Shown here piece by piece: positions 1-9,703 of a stretch of 64,000 nucleotides of DNA. How positions within the stretch are numbered: the stretch's first letter is position 1; each line of letters opens with the position of its first letter. The stretch lies in the NCBI GenBank assembly GCA_024398055.1, contig CP073749.1, positions 3,906,594 to 3,970,593 of the forward strand. The letters run 5' to 3'. The translations under genes and the position numbers were made by a program. The notes under the pieces are model-generated. The model was not told the origin of the DNA. It did not search any database and saw only the letters and a program-made list of their open reading frames with translations. The DNA comes from a bacterium SCSIO 12741 (GTDB lineage: Bacteria > Bacteroidota > Bacteroidia > Flavobacteriales_G > Salibacteraceae).

Positions 1-1
1 G

Positions 2-622
2 CATATTTCAGGTAATAGTGGCTTGAGAAGGTTGACCACAAGACGAATGAATAACCAAGGAAAGGGCCTGTTTGATAAAGTGGAGTTTGAACAGGAATTG
101 AAGGGCTACCTGAGCGAAGATGAAATTCAGGATATGAAATCCTTTAAAAATGGAGCTACTCGCTTAATTGACCGTCAATCAGAAGATTTGATGAAGCTGC
201 GCGAAAAAGGTTTGATCGACGATTTCCGTCACATGGAGCTTCAAAAAATGCTTACCGATTTCTACACCCAACAAGGTAAATGTGAGCGGATTAAGAACTA
301 TCCTTTGCCACGTCAGTATGCCTCTATGAGCGTTTATTTGATTGGCATCTTCATCATCATGCTTCCCTTTGGTATCATGACTCAAATGCAGGATATGAAC
401 CCAGGACTACTTTGGCTTACTATTCCCATGACCACCGTGATTGGCTGGGTGTTTGTCATTATGGAAGTCGTAGGAGATTGGAGTGAGAATCCATTCGAAG
501 GTTTGGGCAATGATGTTCCGATGAAGTCTCTGGTTCGAACCATTGAGATCGATCTACGAGAGATGATTGAGGATGATGACATTCCAGAAAAACTGCAGCC
601 TATTCGCAATGTACTGATGTAG
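2..622 (+). CDS. Bestrophin-like (YneE/RFP-TM family) anion channel, C-terminal part
   Basis: The frame is open to the window edge, so the gene starts upstream and only about 205 C-terminal residues are visible. Two hydrophobic segments follow a Pro-Arg-Gln-Tyr stretch. The end carries the bestrophin-family signature: an ENPF motif after a short loop, then an ND(V/L)P motif and a final amphipathic segment with many acidic residues. Bacterial bestrophins are homopentameric inner-membrane channels of about 300 residues, so roughly two thirds is present. A TTG at 23 is a possible start codon, but starting there would remove the N-terminal membrane segments of the family. The next gene is convergent and 2 bases away. 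Family assignment is from motif recognition only; ion selectivity cannot be read. Confidence 0.75.
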   Translation, partial: HISGNSGLRRLTTRRMNNQGKGLFDKVEFEQELKGYLSEDEIQDMKSFKNGATRLIDRQSEDLMKLREKGLIDDFRHMELQKMLTDFYTQQGKCERIKNYPLPRQYASMSVYLIGIFIIMLPFGIMTQMQDMNPGLLWLTIPMTTVIGWVFVIMEVVGDWSENPFEGLGNDVPMKSLVRTIEIDLREMIEDDDIPEKLQPIRNVLM

Positions 623-624
623 GG

Positions 625-1452
625 CTAACAGTTCTTCTTCACCACGCGAAATCCGTGATTGGAAAAAGACGCTTCTTTCCTTACCCGGCCAATGTCTATG
701 GAATTGAAGTAGTTGCAGGAGTTCATGGAGCACCACCAAGATCCACCTCTGGCACTTACTATCCCGGGAATGGAGTCTAAAGCCGGAGGGAGGCCATCGC
801 AAAACTCAAAGACATTTCCGTACATATCGTATAGCCCCCAAGGATTAGGTAAATAGTTGCCAACTGGTGCCGTATGAGCAAATTGTTCGGCTGTGGATGG
901 CTTTAAATGGTCTTTCCCTTTCCAAATGTTTCCATTCATGTGAATCAACGAATCAGCCATGCCCCAGTAATAGGTTTTATTCTGTCCGCATCGGCTTGCG
1001 GCCTCCCATTCATTCAGTGTAGGTAGACGCACACCGGCCCATTCGCAGTAGGCTAAGGCATCCAGGTAACTTATGGTGGTTACCGGATGGTTCATTTTGT
1101 TTTCAATTCCTCCCTTTTCCTTGCCTTGAGGATATCTCCAGTAGGCTGTAGTTTCCCGAATCCATTCATATTCTCCCATACCGATTCTAAACACCATCGC
1201 ATCAAAGTGCATTTCAGCCTTGGTCCGGTAACCGGTGGCCTCTACAAATTCAGCAAATTCGGCATTGGTCACTTCATGAATACTTAAGCAAAAGGGTTCC
1301 AGAATTACTTCCTTTGCCGGATTGACCAAATGTCCTGAGGTACCGAGATAATACTTGCCTCCAGGAATTTGAACAAACTTTTCTGGCTCCGAGCAGGAAA
1401 TTAGACTCAAGGCCATTAGGAAACCAAGAATTACTTGTTTCGTTCTTGCCAT
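625..1452 (-). CDS. Formylglycine-generating-enzyme (SUMF1/FGE-sulfatase) domain lipoprotein
   Basis: 275 residues. The N-terminus is a lipoprotein signal with a lipobox ending at Cys20, so the protein is probably exported and lipidated. The rest is one FGE-sulfatase fold: IPGG start, VTNAEFAEF, NHPVTTISYLDALAYC, RLPTLNEWEAA, GLYDMYGNVFEFC, RGGSW and GFRVV. Many family members lack the catalytic cysteines, but here Cys241 and Cys246 have the C-x4-C spacing of the active-site pair of true formylglycine-generating enzymes, just after RGGSW. No sulfatase gene lies in the window. The start overlaps the end of the upstream gene by 22 bases, so the two are probably co-transcribed. Alternatives are a gliding-motility-type (GldJ/GldK-like) structural paralogue or another non-enzymatic member. 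The family call is strong; activity is inferred. Confidence 0.88.
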   Translation of the reverse strand: MARTKQVILGFLMALSLISCSEPEKFVQIPGGKYYLGTSGHLVNPAKEVILEPFCLSIHEVTNAEFAEFVEATGYRTKAEMHFDAMVFRIGMGEYEWIRETTAYWRYPQGKEKGGIENKMNHPVTTISYLDALAYCEWAGVRLPTLNEWEAASRCGQNKTYYWGMADSLIHMNGNIWKGKDHLKPSTAEQFAHTAPVGNYLPNPWGLYDMYGNVFEFCDGLPPALDSIPGIVSARGGSWWCSMNSCNYFNSIDIGRVRKEASFSNHGFRVVKKNC

Positions 1453-2114
1453 TTTTTTTGGTAAAAATTCATTGCCAAGCTTTCTATTTCGGCTCTGGTT
1501 TTTTCGGAATACGGAATTGGGGGAGCTCTAAATTCACCGGATCCATACAGTTCCTGATAAATGGTGGATTTCAAAAAAGCTTCGTCTTCACAACTCCAAA
1601 GAATCAATAGTATAGCCGTAAGGTATTCCGTGTTGCGAATGGATCCTTGATCGAAGTTTTCGAGCAGGTAAGGGATGCACAACCAGGCTTTTGACCAAAC
1701 CATGGCTTGGAGCATCAATCGGTCGGGGATAGCTCCAATTTCAACACATTCGGCCAGGTATATTCCAATGGAATCGTGTTGGCTCAGTAGCAGTTTTCGT
1801 TGCCTTTCACTGAATCGAAGGCCACTCATGGTGCCGGAAATATGCCCGCGGATTTCATTTGGATCTTGACGTTGAAAATAACAGATCTGGGAGTAACTTT
1901 CTGGGTAGTTTAAAGCATAGTGCAATTTATCCTTAATCGAAAGATTCTCGTAATCCTCTTCGGTAATCCAGATACGATTGCTGGTCGCATTTTCATGGTA
2001 ATTGGGATGGGAATGAACCATAAATTCTACCCGACCAGATACCGGACAACCCGTTTGAGCCACTACAATCTGAGAGCTCAATAACACACTTAACAAAAGG
2101 AACAAACACTTCAT
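1431..2114 (-). CDS. Hypothetical secreted protein, co-transcribed with FGE-like lipoprotein
   Basis: 227 residues with a Sec signal peptide of about 19 residues ending VVAQ. I do not recognise the family. The mature part is rich in Tyr, Glu, Trp and Leu, looks mostly helical in its second half, and has single Cys residues near residues 23, 79, 123, 146 and 175. The stop lies inside the start region of the FGE-like gene (22-base overlap), which suggests translational coupling and a shared role in the periplasm or at the cell surface. Confidence 0.7.
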   Translation of the reverse strand: MKCLFLLLSVLLSSQIVVAQTGCPVSGRVEFMVHSHPNYHENATSNRIWITEEDYENLSIKDKLHYALNYPESYSQICYFQRQDPNEIRGHISGTMSGLRFSERQRKLLLSQHDSIGIYLAECVEIGAIPDRLMLQAMVWSKAWLCIPYLLENFDQGSIRNTEYLTAILLILWSCEDEAFLKSTIYQELYGSGEFRAPPIPYSEKTRAEIESLAMNFYQKKWQERNK

Positions 2115-2147
2115 GCGATTGGATGTGGTAACGGTCTGTAAAATAGC

Positions 2148-3803
2148 TTATTGCGGATTTAGGTTTTGAGCTGGCACCATTTCTATTTCCTCGCTCTTTG
2201 GACTGTAGGTTATCACTTGACCATTGATTTTAACCCCACCCGGAATCTTTTCACAACGAATAAAACCAAAGTTGTTTTTTTCTTCAAAGACCAATCGTTC
2301 AGCACGTACGCGTTCGTCTTTTGGTGGTTTGCTACTCCCGTATTGACTGTAATTGATTTGCTTGTTGCTAATAGGAGTGTCAAATGATGCGGCCCCACGG
2401 CTAATTCCAGAACAAGTCATTTGAAAAACATTGGCCTGAGGGCGATCCTTGCGCCACAATCGAAAAATGGCAGCGCTGTGCACATCTCCACTTAGGAATA
2501 TGACGGGCTTACGCATTTCTTCGGAAAGGTCGAATATGGGGTTGAGGAAGGAGTCTCGCTCAAAGTGATTGGGTTTGGAGTCCCACTCGTCTTTGGTATC
2601 GTCCTTTGCACTTGGAATGAGGTGGCCAATATGAACCATTTCGCCCCAATGATAAACGGGTACAGGAGAAACGATGAAAAGTGCTTCGCATTCGTCATCA
2701 TTAAATTTTTCCTCCAGCCAGTATTGTAAATCCTGATGTTGCACATCGCCAAGAATCCACTTTTTGAGTTCGTCATCGTTATCCGGATTTACCTGGCGCC
2801 AATCCCGGTGACTTCTCATATCCATCACAAAAAAGGAAACGAAACCTTTGTCGAAAGTGTAATGGATTTGTCCCACTTCACCGTCGTCGCCCACGTCGTT
2901 GCCTTCTTCTGGATTTTTGGCTCCCTGGTATTCGGAATAGGCCAAGGTGGCGGCCCGAAACATCGCATCTCCTAATTGATTGGCCTGTTTTACTTTTTGA
3001 GCATTTCCGTGTACTCCCAGCTTTTTGGCCAGGTATTTTTCCGAGTGACTTCCCCAGCCATCGATGATTTCATGATCATCCCAAATGACGTAGGACGGAA
3101 ATCGACTTTGAACCGTTTGCAGAGCCTTGTAATTCAAATAGTGCCGGTAATTGCAACGGTAGGCATCCAGTAGAAATTCTTTTAAAGAGTCGCTACCAAT
3201 GGGGTGTTTGGCCAAAATAGCTTCCCGGTTTTTTCGAATAAATTGATTGAAATTGTGGTTTTCACTGCCCTTGGAGTCAATGTACATTTGATCTCCAGCA
3301 CCAATTAAAAAATGGACAGGAGAGTTCTCTAAAAAGTGCTGAAAGTGCGTCCAGGCTTGATCGTGAAATTTTCCTTCTTCTGGGTCATGGCAGCTAAACA
3401 GCGCAAACCTGATTTCTGTGGCTTTTTCAGGATCGGTTTTAAAATGAAAATGCTTGTGATGGCCTTTAACCCATTCAAATTTGTTGGATCCTAATTCCCG
3501 AAATAGGGCATAGTAATACTGCGTATCGGGTTGAAGATCATTTAATGGAAACTGCACCGTGTTATCTCCGCGGTGATCTGCCAGTTTATGCTGGCGTTCA
3601 AATTCTGAGAAATGAGCATTTAGATCAGTCGTTTCAAAGAGAATGGAATCGAAATGAAAGGGTGTAGTACGGTAGATTAAATGATAGGTACCCGCTATCG
3701 GGAAACGCGCCCATATTTTACACGATCGGGCAGTGGTGTGTCCCAAAGAAATAAAGGCAGGCAGGTGAACCGACCGGTCCTCGTACTCGCTGTACTTAAG
3801 CAT
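2148..3803 (-). CDS. PhoD-like alkaline phosphatase / metallophosphodiesterase family protein
   Basis: 551 residues. After an N-terminal beta-sandwich-like part (about 1-125) come the metallophosphatase motifs of the PhoD family: FSCHD (137-140), GAGDQ (Asp171), WDDHEIIDGWG (Asp242, Asp243, His244) and FLSGDVHS (439-443). These provide the metal ligands for phosphomonoester or diester hydrolysis. There is no clear signal peptide or twin-arginine motif, unlike classical PhoD, so it may act in the cytoplasm or leave by another route. The start at 3803 directly precedes the conserved N-terminal strand region. It is a single gene between the FGE pair and the SulP transporter, all on the same strand. 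Confidence 0.85.
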   Translation of the reverse strand: MLKYSEYEDRSVHLPAFISLGHTTARSCKIWARFPIAGTYHLIYRTTPFHFDSILFETTDLNAHFSEFERQHKLADHRGDNTVQFPLNDLQPDTQYYYALFRELGSNKFEWVKGHHKHFHFKTDPEKATEIRFALFSCHDPEEGKFHDQAWTHFQHFLENSPVHFLIGAGDQMYIDSKGSENHNFNQFIRKNREAILAKHPIGSDSLKEFLLDAYRCNYRHYLNYKALQTVQSRFPSYVIWDDHEIIDGWGSHSEKYLAKKLGVHGNAQKVKQANQLGDAMFRAATLAYSEYQGAKNPEEGNDVGDDGEVGQIHYTFDKGFVSFFVMDMRSHRDWRQVNPDNDDELKKWILGDVQHQDLQYWLEEKFNDDECEALFIVSPVPVYHWGEMVHIGHLIPSAKDDTKDEWDSKPNHFERDSFLNPIFDLSEEMRKPVIFLSGDVHSAAIFRLWRKDRPQANVFQMTCSGISRGAASFDTPISNKQINYSQYGSSKPPKDERVRAERLVFEEKNNFGFIRCEKIPGGVKINGQVITYSPKSEEIEMVPAQNLNPQ

Positions 3804-3862
3804 TGTTTTGCGGTTTTAGGTTTGAAGTGATCTAAAATACACCAAAAACCGCAGGGGCGGAA

Positions 3863-5431
3863 CTAAGCCATTACTTCGGAATCCACTACCACATAGTAGC
3901 GTGGATCATCGATATCGGTCACAATCAATTCGCGAAACTTAGGATTAGCTTTGATCAACAGACCCTTACAATCTGGGCTCAAGTGTTTTAGGCGTACCGT
4001 TTTTCCTGCTTTCTCGTATTTGCCAACCAAACCACGAATGGCCTCAATTCCAGAGTGATCAGAAACTTTTGACTCAATGAAATCGATTTCTACATTTTCA
4101 GGATCCTCTTTTACATCAAACTTGCTGTTGAAGGTCTGAACCGATCCAAAGAACAAGGGACCCCAAATTTCGTAAACCTTGGTGCCATCTTCTTTAACGT
4201 GTTTGCGAGCACGAATCCGTTTTGCATTTTCCCAGGAGAAAACGAGAGCAGAAACGACCACACCAGCAACTACGGCAATGGCTAAATCAAAGATGACCGT
4301 GAGGGAAGAAACCAGGATGATAACAAAGGCATCACTTCTCGGAATCTTTGGTATAACGCGGAAACTTGACCAGGCAAAGGTTCCAATAACCACCATGAAC
4401 ATAACGCCAACCAAAGCAGCGATCGGAATTTGCTCGATAAGCGGCGAGAGGTACAAAATGAAGAGCAAGAGGGCAGAGGCGGCAACAATTCCTGACAAAC
4501 GACCACGCCCTCCGGAGTTCACATTAATCATCGATTGACCAATCATAGCACAACCGCCCATACCACCGAAAAATCCATTTAGGATGTTGGCCGCACCTTG
4601 GGCCATACATTCCCGGTTACCATTTCCACGTGTATCCGTCAATTCATCAATCAGCTGCAGTGTCATCAAGGATTCAATCAATCCAATGGCCGCCAAAATC
4701 AAGGCGTAAGGGAAAATGAATTTTAAGGTTTCCAGATTCAAAGGAATCGTGGGAACTCCAAAGGTGGGTAGAGAACCTTGAATGCCTTCTCCACCTACGA
4801 ATGAGCCTACCGTTTGCGTATCCAATCCGCCAAAAATCACCAGCAAAGAAACCGTGAGAATAGCGACCAATCCGGCCGGAACCTTATTAGTCAATCGGGG
4901 GAGGAGGTACATGATAGCCATGGTGAGACCCACCAATCCGGCCATGAGGTAGAAGGACTGATCGAATACGTATTCGCCTTCCACCTTAAACATCCCCAGT
5001 TGTGAGACAAAAATGACAATGGCCAATCCATTTACAAATCCCATCATCACAGGGTGGGGGATCAAACGAACGAATTTACCCAGGCGGAAAACACCAGCGG
5101 CAATCTGAATGATTCCCATGAGAACCAAGGTGGCAAAAAGAAACTGAAGCCCGGCAGATTCTACTTGAGGGTAGAGTTCGCCTGCTTCTTTAACCAAGTG
5201 GACCATGACTACAGCAAGAGCACCCGTAGCACCTGAAATCATTCCCGGACGTCCGCCAAGAGCAGCTGTTACCAAGCCTACCATAAAAGCTCCATAGAGT
5301 CCGATGAGCGGAGGAATGCCAGCTACGAATGAAAAGGCCACGGCCTCTGGTACAAGAGCCAGAGCTACGGTGATACCCGATAGAATATCGTCTTTGGCGT
5401 TGGCTGATTTTTTACGAATAAGTTCCCACAT
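3863..5431 (-). CDS. SulP family inorganic anion transporter with C-terminal STAS domain
   Basis: 522 residues. Residues about 15-400 form a multi-pass membrane domain with SulP signatures: ALALVPEAVAFSFVAG near the N-terminus, GLYGAF, ISGATGA, and the conserved LIESLM and GGCAMIGQSMINV stretches. Residues about 420-515 form a STAS domain with an IDF strand and a DHSGIEAI turn. SulP proteins move sulfate, bicarbonate or similar anions, often with Na+ or H+; substrate cannot be read here. The architecture resembles BicA-type bicarbonate transporters, but that is only a resemblance. It is divergent from recQ across about 290 bases that must hold both promoters. Confidence 0.93.
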   Translation of the reverse strand: MWELIRKKSANAKDDILSGITVALALVPEAVAFSFVAGIPPLIGLYGAFMVGLVTAALGGRPGMISGATGALAVVMVHLVKEAGELYPQVESAGLQFLFATLVLMGIIQIAAGVFRLGKFVRLIPHPVMMGFVNGLAIVIFVSQLGMFKVEGEYVFDQSFYLMAGLVGLTMAIMYLLPRLTNKVPAGLVAILTVSLLVIFGGLDTQTVGSFVGGEGIQGSLPTFGVPTIPLNLETLKFIFPYALILAAIGLIESLMTLQLIDELTDTRGNGNRECMAQGAANILNGFFGGMGGCAMIGQSMINVNSGGRGRLSGIVAASALLLFILYLSPLIEQIPIAALVGVMFMVVIGTFAWSSFRVIPKIPRSDAFVIILVSSLTVIFDLAIAVVAGVVVSALVFSWENAKRIRARKHVKEDGTKVYEIWGPLFFGSVQTFNSKFDVKEDPENVEIDFIESKVSDHSGIEAIRGLVGKYEKAGKTVRLKHLSPDCKGLLIKANPKFRELIVTDIDDPRYYVVVDSEVMA

Positions 5432-5718
5432 AATTCCCGAGTTTGCCTCAAAAAGCCGGCAAAAGTACTCCGGTTTTTTCGATTTATGAATACCTAATAC
5501 GCACTTTTCCAGCTTGTTTTTAGCAGAACAAGCCGGATATTGATTTCAGGTGAAGTCTGAATGCTGAGGAGGGTCGTGGAAAAGATGTACACATCTTTTG
5601 GCAAAAGAAAGCTCGCAAAACGGCAAAAAGTGGACCTTTGATTGGTGATGTTTGAAGGAATAGGAGCTCTTAAAAGAATCAATTGCATTAGATTTGAATT
5701 CAACCCAAACCAATCTTT

Positions 5719-7527
5719 ATGCTAACTACCTTAAAACAACATTTCGGGTATTCCGAATTCCGCCCGCTCCAAAAAGAAATCATCGAAAACGTCATGGATG
5801 GCAAAGACACCGTGGTGTTGATGCCTACCGGAGGAGGTAAGTCCATTTGCTACCAGTTACCGGCTCTTTTAATGGACGGATTAACCCTGGTGGTGTCGCC
5901 CTTGATTGCCTTGATGAAGGATCAGGTAAACGCCCTTCAGGCCAATGGAATTGCCGCTGAATACCTCAACTCAAGCTTGGATGAAACGGAAGAGCGAGCC
6001 ATTGTCGATCGATTGATGAACCAGGAGTTAAAGTTGCTCTACGTGTCGCCTGAGAAAATCTTTTCGGCCAATTTTCTGGACTTTCTCCAACAATTGCCCA
6101 TTCGATTAATTGCCATTGATGAAGCCCACTGTGTAAGTAGCTGGGGGCATCACTTTCGTCCCGAATACCGTGAACTTAAGGTATTGAAAGAAACCTTCAC
6201 AGAAGTTCCCGTGGTGGCACTTACCGCCACTGCTGATCGAGCTGTGAGAGCCGATATTGGGCAACTTTTGGGCATGGAATCGCCGAGCTATTTTGTGGCT
6301 TCATTCGATCGGCCCAATCTTTCCCTGGCCGTGCTACCGGGGCGTCAAAAGTGGGAACAAACCCGAAGGATTCTGCGGAATTTTAAAAATGAATGCGGAA
6401 TTATTTATTGTGGCAGTCGCAAGGCTACCGAGGAATTAAGTTCGAAGCTGAAGCTGGCTGGATTTAAAGCCGGGCACTATCATGCTGGAATGAAACCGGA
6501 CCTCAGAGCTCAGGCCCAGGAGGATTTTATTCAAGGCAACCTTAACATCATTTGCGCAACTATTGCCTTTGGAATGGGGATAGATAAATCCAATGTTCGC
6601 TTCGTGATTCATCAAAATATGCCGGGTAATCTGGAGAGCTATTACCAGGAGATTGGACGTGCAGGTCGTGATGGATTGGATTCTGAAACCTATCTCTTCT
6701 ACAGTTACCGGGATGTGCAAACCCAAATGGGATTCATTGAAGCCATTGACAATCCCCAATACCGTGAAATTCAGGAACTGAAACTACAGCGAATGCAGGA
6801 GTTTGCTGAAGCTCAAGTATGCAGGCGTAAAATTTTGCTGAGCTATTTCAGCGAAAATCCGGGTGAAGACTGTGGTAATTGCGATGTCTGTAAGAATCCA
6901 CCCCAATACATGGATGGAACCCGAGAAGCTCAAATGGCTCTTTCGGCCGTGACCAGAACCGGAGAACAAGCCGGTGTGACGCAACTCATCGACATTCTAA
7001 AAGGAACCCGATCGGTAGCTGTATTGCAAAACCAATGGCACCAGCTCCGAACATTTGGGGTAGGACAGGCAGTAACCGCATTTGCCTGGCAGCTCTTTCT
7101 GCAGCAGCTGATTCAACAAGGGTTTCTCGAAATCGATTACCGGGATCACAACAATTTAAAGCTGACCGAATTGAGCCGGGAGGTACTTTTTGAAAACAAA
7201 AAAGTGCGGCTGGTAACTCCGGAAACTATTCGGGAGCGTCAAAAACAGCCTGATAAAGCGCCCGTTTTGGATGAGGTAGAATTCCTGTCTTCCGACGAGC
7301 GGTTGTTTGAAGCACTTCGTACTTTGAGAAAATCCATTGCCCAAAAAATTGGAAAACCGCCCTTTGTTGTCTTTAGCGATGCATCACTTAAAGATATGGC
7401 CGCCAGAAAACCGAGTGATCGGGATGAATTCCTGGAAGTTAGCGGGGTTGGAGAGTTTAAAGCCAAGCGTTACGCGGAAGCCTTTTTGGAAGTGATCAAG
7501 ACCAATCAGGAAGCCGCACAAGAGTAA
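5719..7527 (+). CDS. recQ: ATP-dependent DNA helicase RecQ
   Basis: 602 residues, normal length for a short bacterial RecQ. The sequence shows Walker A PTGGGKS (Lys41), DEAH box (135-138), aromatic-rich loop following it, helicase motifs V/VI (IAFGMGIDKSNVRFVIH; YYQEIGRAGRDG), the Cys-rich zinc-binding RQC part (CRRKILLSYF ... CGNCDVC) and a C-terminal HRDC domain (about 525-600). RecQ unwinds DNA 3' to 5' in recombination and fork repair. In the aromatic-rich loop, the usual WGHDFRP reads WGHHFRP, a change next to a residue that couples ATP hydrolysis to DNA. All other motifs are intact. Confidence 0.97.
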   Translation: MLTTLKQHFGYSEFRPLQKEIIENVMDGKDTVVLMPTGGGKSICYQLPALLMDGLTLVVSPLIALMKDQVNALQANGIAAEYLNSSLDETEERAIVDRLMNQELKLLYVSPEKIFSANFLDFLQQLPIRLIAIDEAHCVSSWGHHFRPEYRELKVLKETFTEVPVVALTATADRAVRADIGQLLGMESPSYFVASFDRPNLSLAVLPGRQKWEQTRRILRNFKNECGIIYCGSRKATEELSSKLKLAGFKAGHYHAGMKPDLRAQAQEDFIQGNLNIICATIAFGMGIDKSNVRFVIHQNMPGNLESYYQEIGRAGRDGLDSETYLFYSYRDVQTQMGFIEAIDNPQYREIQELKLQRMQEFAEAQVCRRKILLSYFSENPGEDCGNCDVCKNPPQYMDGTREAQMALSAVTRTGEQAGVTQLIDILKGTRSVAVLQNQWHQLRTFGVGQAVTAFAWQLFLQQLIQQGFLEIDYRDHNNLKLTELSREVLFENKKVRLVTPETIRERQKQPDKAPVLDEVEFLSSDERLFEALRTLRKSIAQKIGKPPFVVFSDASLKDMAARKPSDRDEFLEVSGVGEFKAKRYAEAFLEVIKTNQEAAQE

Positions 7528-7584
7528 GGTTTATGGAAATTGGTATGGTTTTGGTCTTTAGTATAGTCCTAAAAACGAACGACC

Positions 7585-9615
7585 ATGGATACCCGAAAAA
7601 TTACCTTACTGCTTACCGGCCTTCTTTTTACTTTATTCGCCTCGGCTCAAACCGTGCCAGTTCCCACTGGAATAATTCATTTTCAGGTAAGCGATGGAGT
7701 CACGAAGAAACCTGTGACCGGTGTTAAGATTTTAATTAAGGAATCCAGCGTCAACATTACCGAGGATGACAAGGCGATGAAGACAAAGTCGGATAGTTTA
7801 GGCAACCTGGAGTTACGTATGTTGCAAGGCGAGTATCGTTATATACTACGGGCAAAGGGATATGAAGATTACTTAGGCTTTATAATGGTGTTAAACCGGA
7901 AAACGACTTTTAAATCGATCACTCTAATTCCAAAAACTACTTATAGTAACAAGGAGGGGACAGCTGAACCCGATTTGGTTATAGTGGAGATGGATGAAGA
8001 TATAGCTTCCGAAAGTATGGCCGTGGTTAAAGCTCCTAAAATACTCCATGATGCGGTGGGGTTTATGTCGGCTTCGTCCGCTTATACCTCAGAATCTTCA
8101 GGTGGAATGTCCGTTAAACCCGAGGTAGGCTCTGGTTTTACCCAAAAGGCCGGTCAGCTTACTGCCGGACAATTGAATGATTTTGCGAAATGGAGGCTTT
8201 GGTCCGATTTGAGTGATAGTCAATTGAAAGAGCATGCAAGTACCTGGGGCATGAAAACGGGGCAACGATATTCCGTGTTGGTTCGCAACAAGGATGATTT
8301 TCCCGTAGTATCCGCTGAAGTCAGGTTGGTAAACCGAGATCGGAAAATTTTATGGGCAACCCGAACAGATAATACGGGGCAAGCCGAATTGTGGCCCGGG
8401 TTATTAGGCGGTGCAAAAGATGTTTATCGAATTGAGGTTGTAGTAGAGGAGGAGACTTATCCTATTAAATCTCCCATTCCGTTTGATCAGGGCGTGAACC
8501 TGCTTCGGGTGGATGCAAAATGCGGGGCGGAAAACTCTGTAGATATTGCCTTTGTAGTGGACGCCACGGGATCTATGGGAGATGAAATTGCCTACCTCAA
8601 GGCGGAGCTCAAAGATGTGATGGAAAGAGCATTGAAAAAACACCCGGATCGTGTTATCCGTTTGGGAAGTGTGTTTTATCGCGATGCCTCTGATGCCTAT
8701 CTTACCCAGCATACCCCGTTGACTTCTAAGTATGAAAAGACCATTGAGTTTATTAAAAAACAGTCCGCTGCCGGAGGAGGGGATTACCCTGAAGCCGTTG
8801 ATGCTGCCCTCGAAGTAGCCATAAACAAGTTGGAGTGGAATGAGCAGGCCCGAGCCAGAATTGCTTTCTTGGTTTTGGATGCGCCACCCCACAACAATGG
8901 AGAAAGTCGTAAAAGAATGGAAGAGTCCATCAAGGAAGCAGCTCGAAAAGGAATTCGCATTATTCCGGTTACGGCCAGTGGGGTGGACAAAAGCACAGAA
9001 TACCTCATGCGATGCCTGGCGCTGAGTACCAATGGAACCTATACCTTTTTGACCAACCATAGTGGCATTGGCGGAGATCATATTGAACCGACTACCGATT
9101 CTTACGACGTAGAACTTCTCAACGACTTGTTGCTCCGTTTAATTGATGAATATTCCTTCGTTCCCGATTGCAATCAGCGTAACGACGAAACCCCGGATAC
9201 TTTGCAGGTACTGGCCCCTAAGATTATTGAACACGAAATCATCAACGACCTTTGGGTCGTGCAATACGCCGATTCCCACGTTGTTCGATACGATACCACA
9301 AATTTTCTACCTGTAGCGACTCTTCCTGGAGATGATACCACCCAGTTAGACAACGAACTTCCTGAAAAGGTAGAGAGTGCTTTGTTTGGCATGAAGATCT
9401 ATCCCAATCCCGTTTACGACCAGATGACGATTCAATTTAAGGGAAGAGCCAAAGAGCTACACATAGCCGATTTAAGTGGAAAAATTTTACGATACTATGC
9501 CGATCCGGGAGAGCAAGTGAGTTTATCGATGCTCGAATATCCCGTTGGACAATATCTGGTGATTGCCTGGACTGGAGAAGAGAAAGTAACTGGTAAGGTG
9601 ATTGTGGTTCATTAA
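7585..9615 (+). CDS. Secreted VWA-domain protein with T9SS C-terminal sorting domain
   Basis: 676 residues. Signal peptide of about 21 residues ends FASAQ. A carboxypeptidase-regulatory-like beta domain follows (about 30-110), then a linker, another Ig-like stretch (about 230-310), and a von Willebrand factor A domain starting near residue 320 with a DATGS MIDAS metal site (Asp326). The last ~75 residues are a T9SS type A sorting domain beginning KIYPNPV. The protein is therefore predicted to be exported to the cell surface, probably for adhesion or protein binding. It starts 57 bases after recQ on the same strand but seems functionally unrelated. Confidence 0.88.
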   Translation: MDTRKITLLLTGLLFTLFASAQTVPVPTGIIHFQVSDGVTKKPVTGVKILIKESSVNITEDDKAMKTKSDSLGNLELRMLQGEYRYILRAKGYEDYLGFIMVLNRKTTFKSITLIPKTTYSNKEGTAEPDLVIVEMDEDIASESMAVVKAPKILHDAVGFMSASSAYTSESSGGMSVKPEVGSGFTQKAGQLTAGQLNDFAKWRLWSDLSDSQLKEHASTWGMKTGQRYSVLVRNKDDFPVVSAEVRLVNRDRKILWATRTDNTGQAELWPGLLGGAKDVYRIEVVVEEETYPIKSPIPFDQGVNLLRVDAKCGAENSVDIAFVVDATGSMGDEIAYLKAELKDVMERALKKHPDRVIRLGSVFYRDASDAYLTQHTPLTSKYEKTIEFIKKQSAAGGGDYPEAVDAALEVAINKLEWNEQARARIAFLVLDAPPHNNGESRKRMEESIKEAARKGIRIIPVTASGVDKSTEYLMRCLALSTNGTYTFLTNHSGIGGDHIEPTTDSYDVELLNDLLLRLIDEYSFVPDCNQRNDETPDTLQVLAPKIIEHEIINDLWVVQYADSHVVRYDTTNFLPVATLPGDDTTQLDNELPEKVESALFGMKIYPNPVYDQMTIQFKGRAKELHIADLSGKILRYYADPGEQVSLSMLEYPVGQYLVIAWTGEEKVTGKVIVVH

Positions 9616-9703
9616 GAGTTTGGGACCGGTAAACGCTTCTTTAAATCTCTGAATTGGTTTATCCTTTGTTTAGAAACATTTTAAAATTGACCACCTTTGC
9701 CTC

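Noticed and set aside
8404-9081. Long open frame on the minus strand (225 codons) opposite the VWA gene
   Set aside because: It lies entirely inside a gene with clear domains and its product has no recognisable features; a shadow frame.
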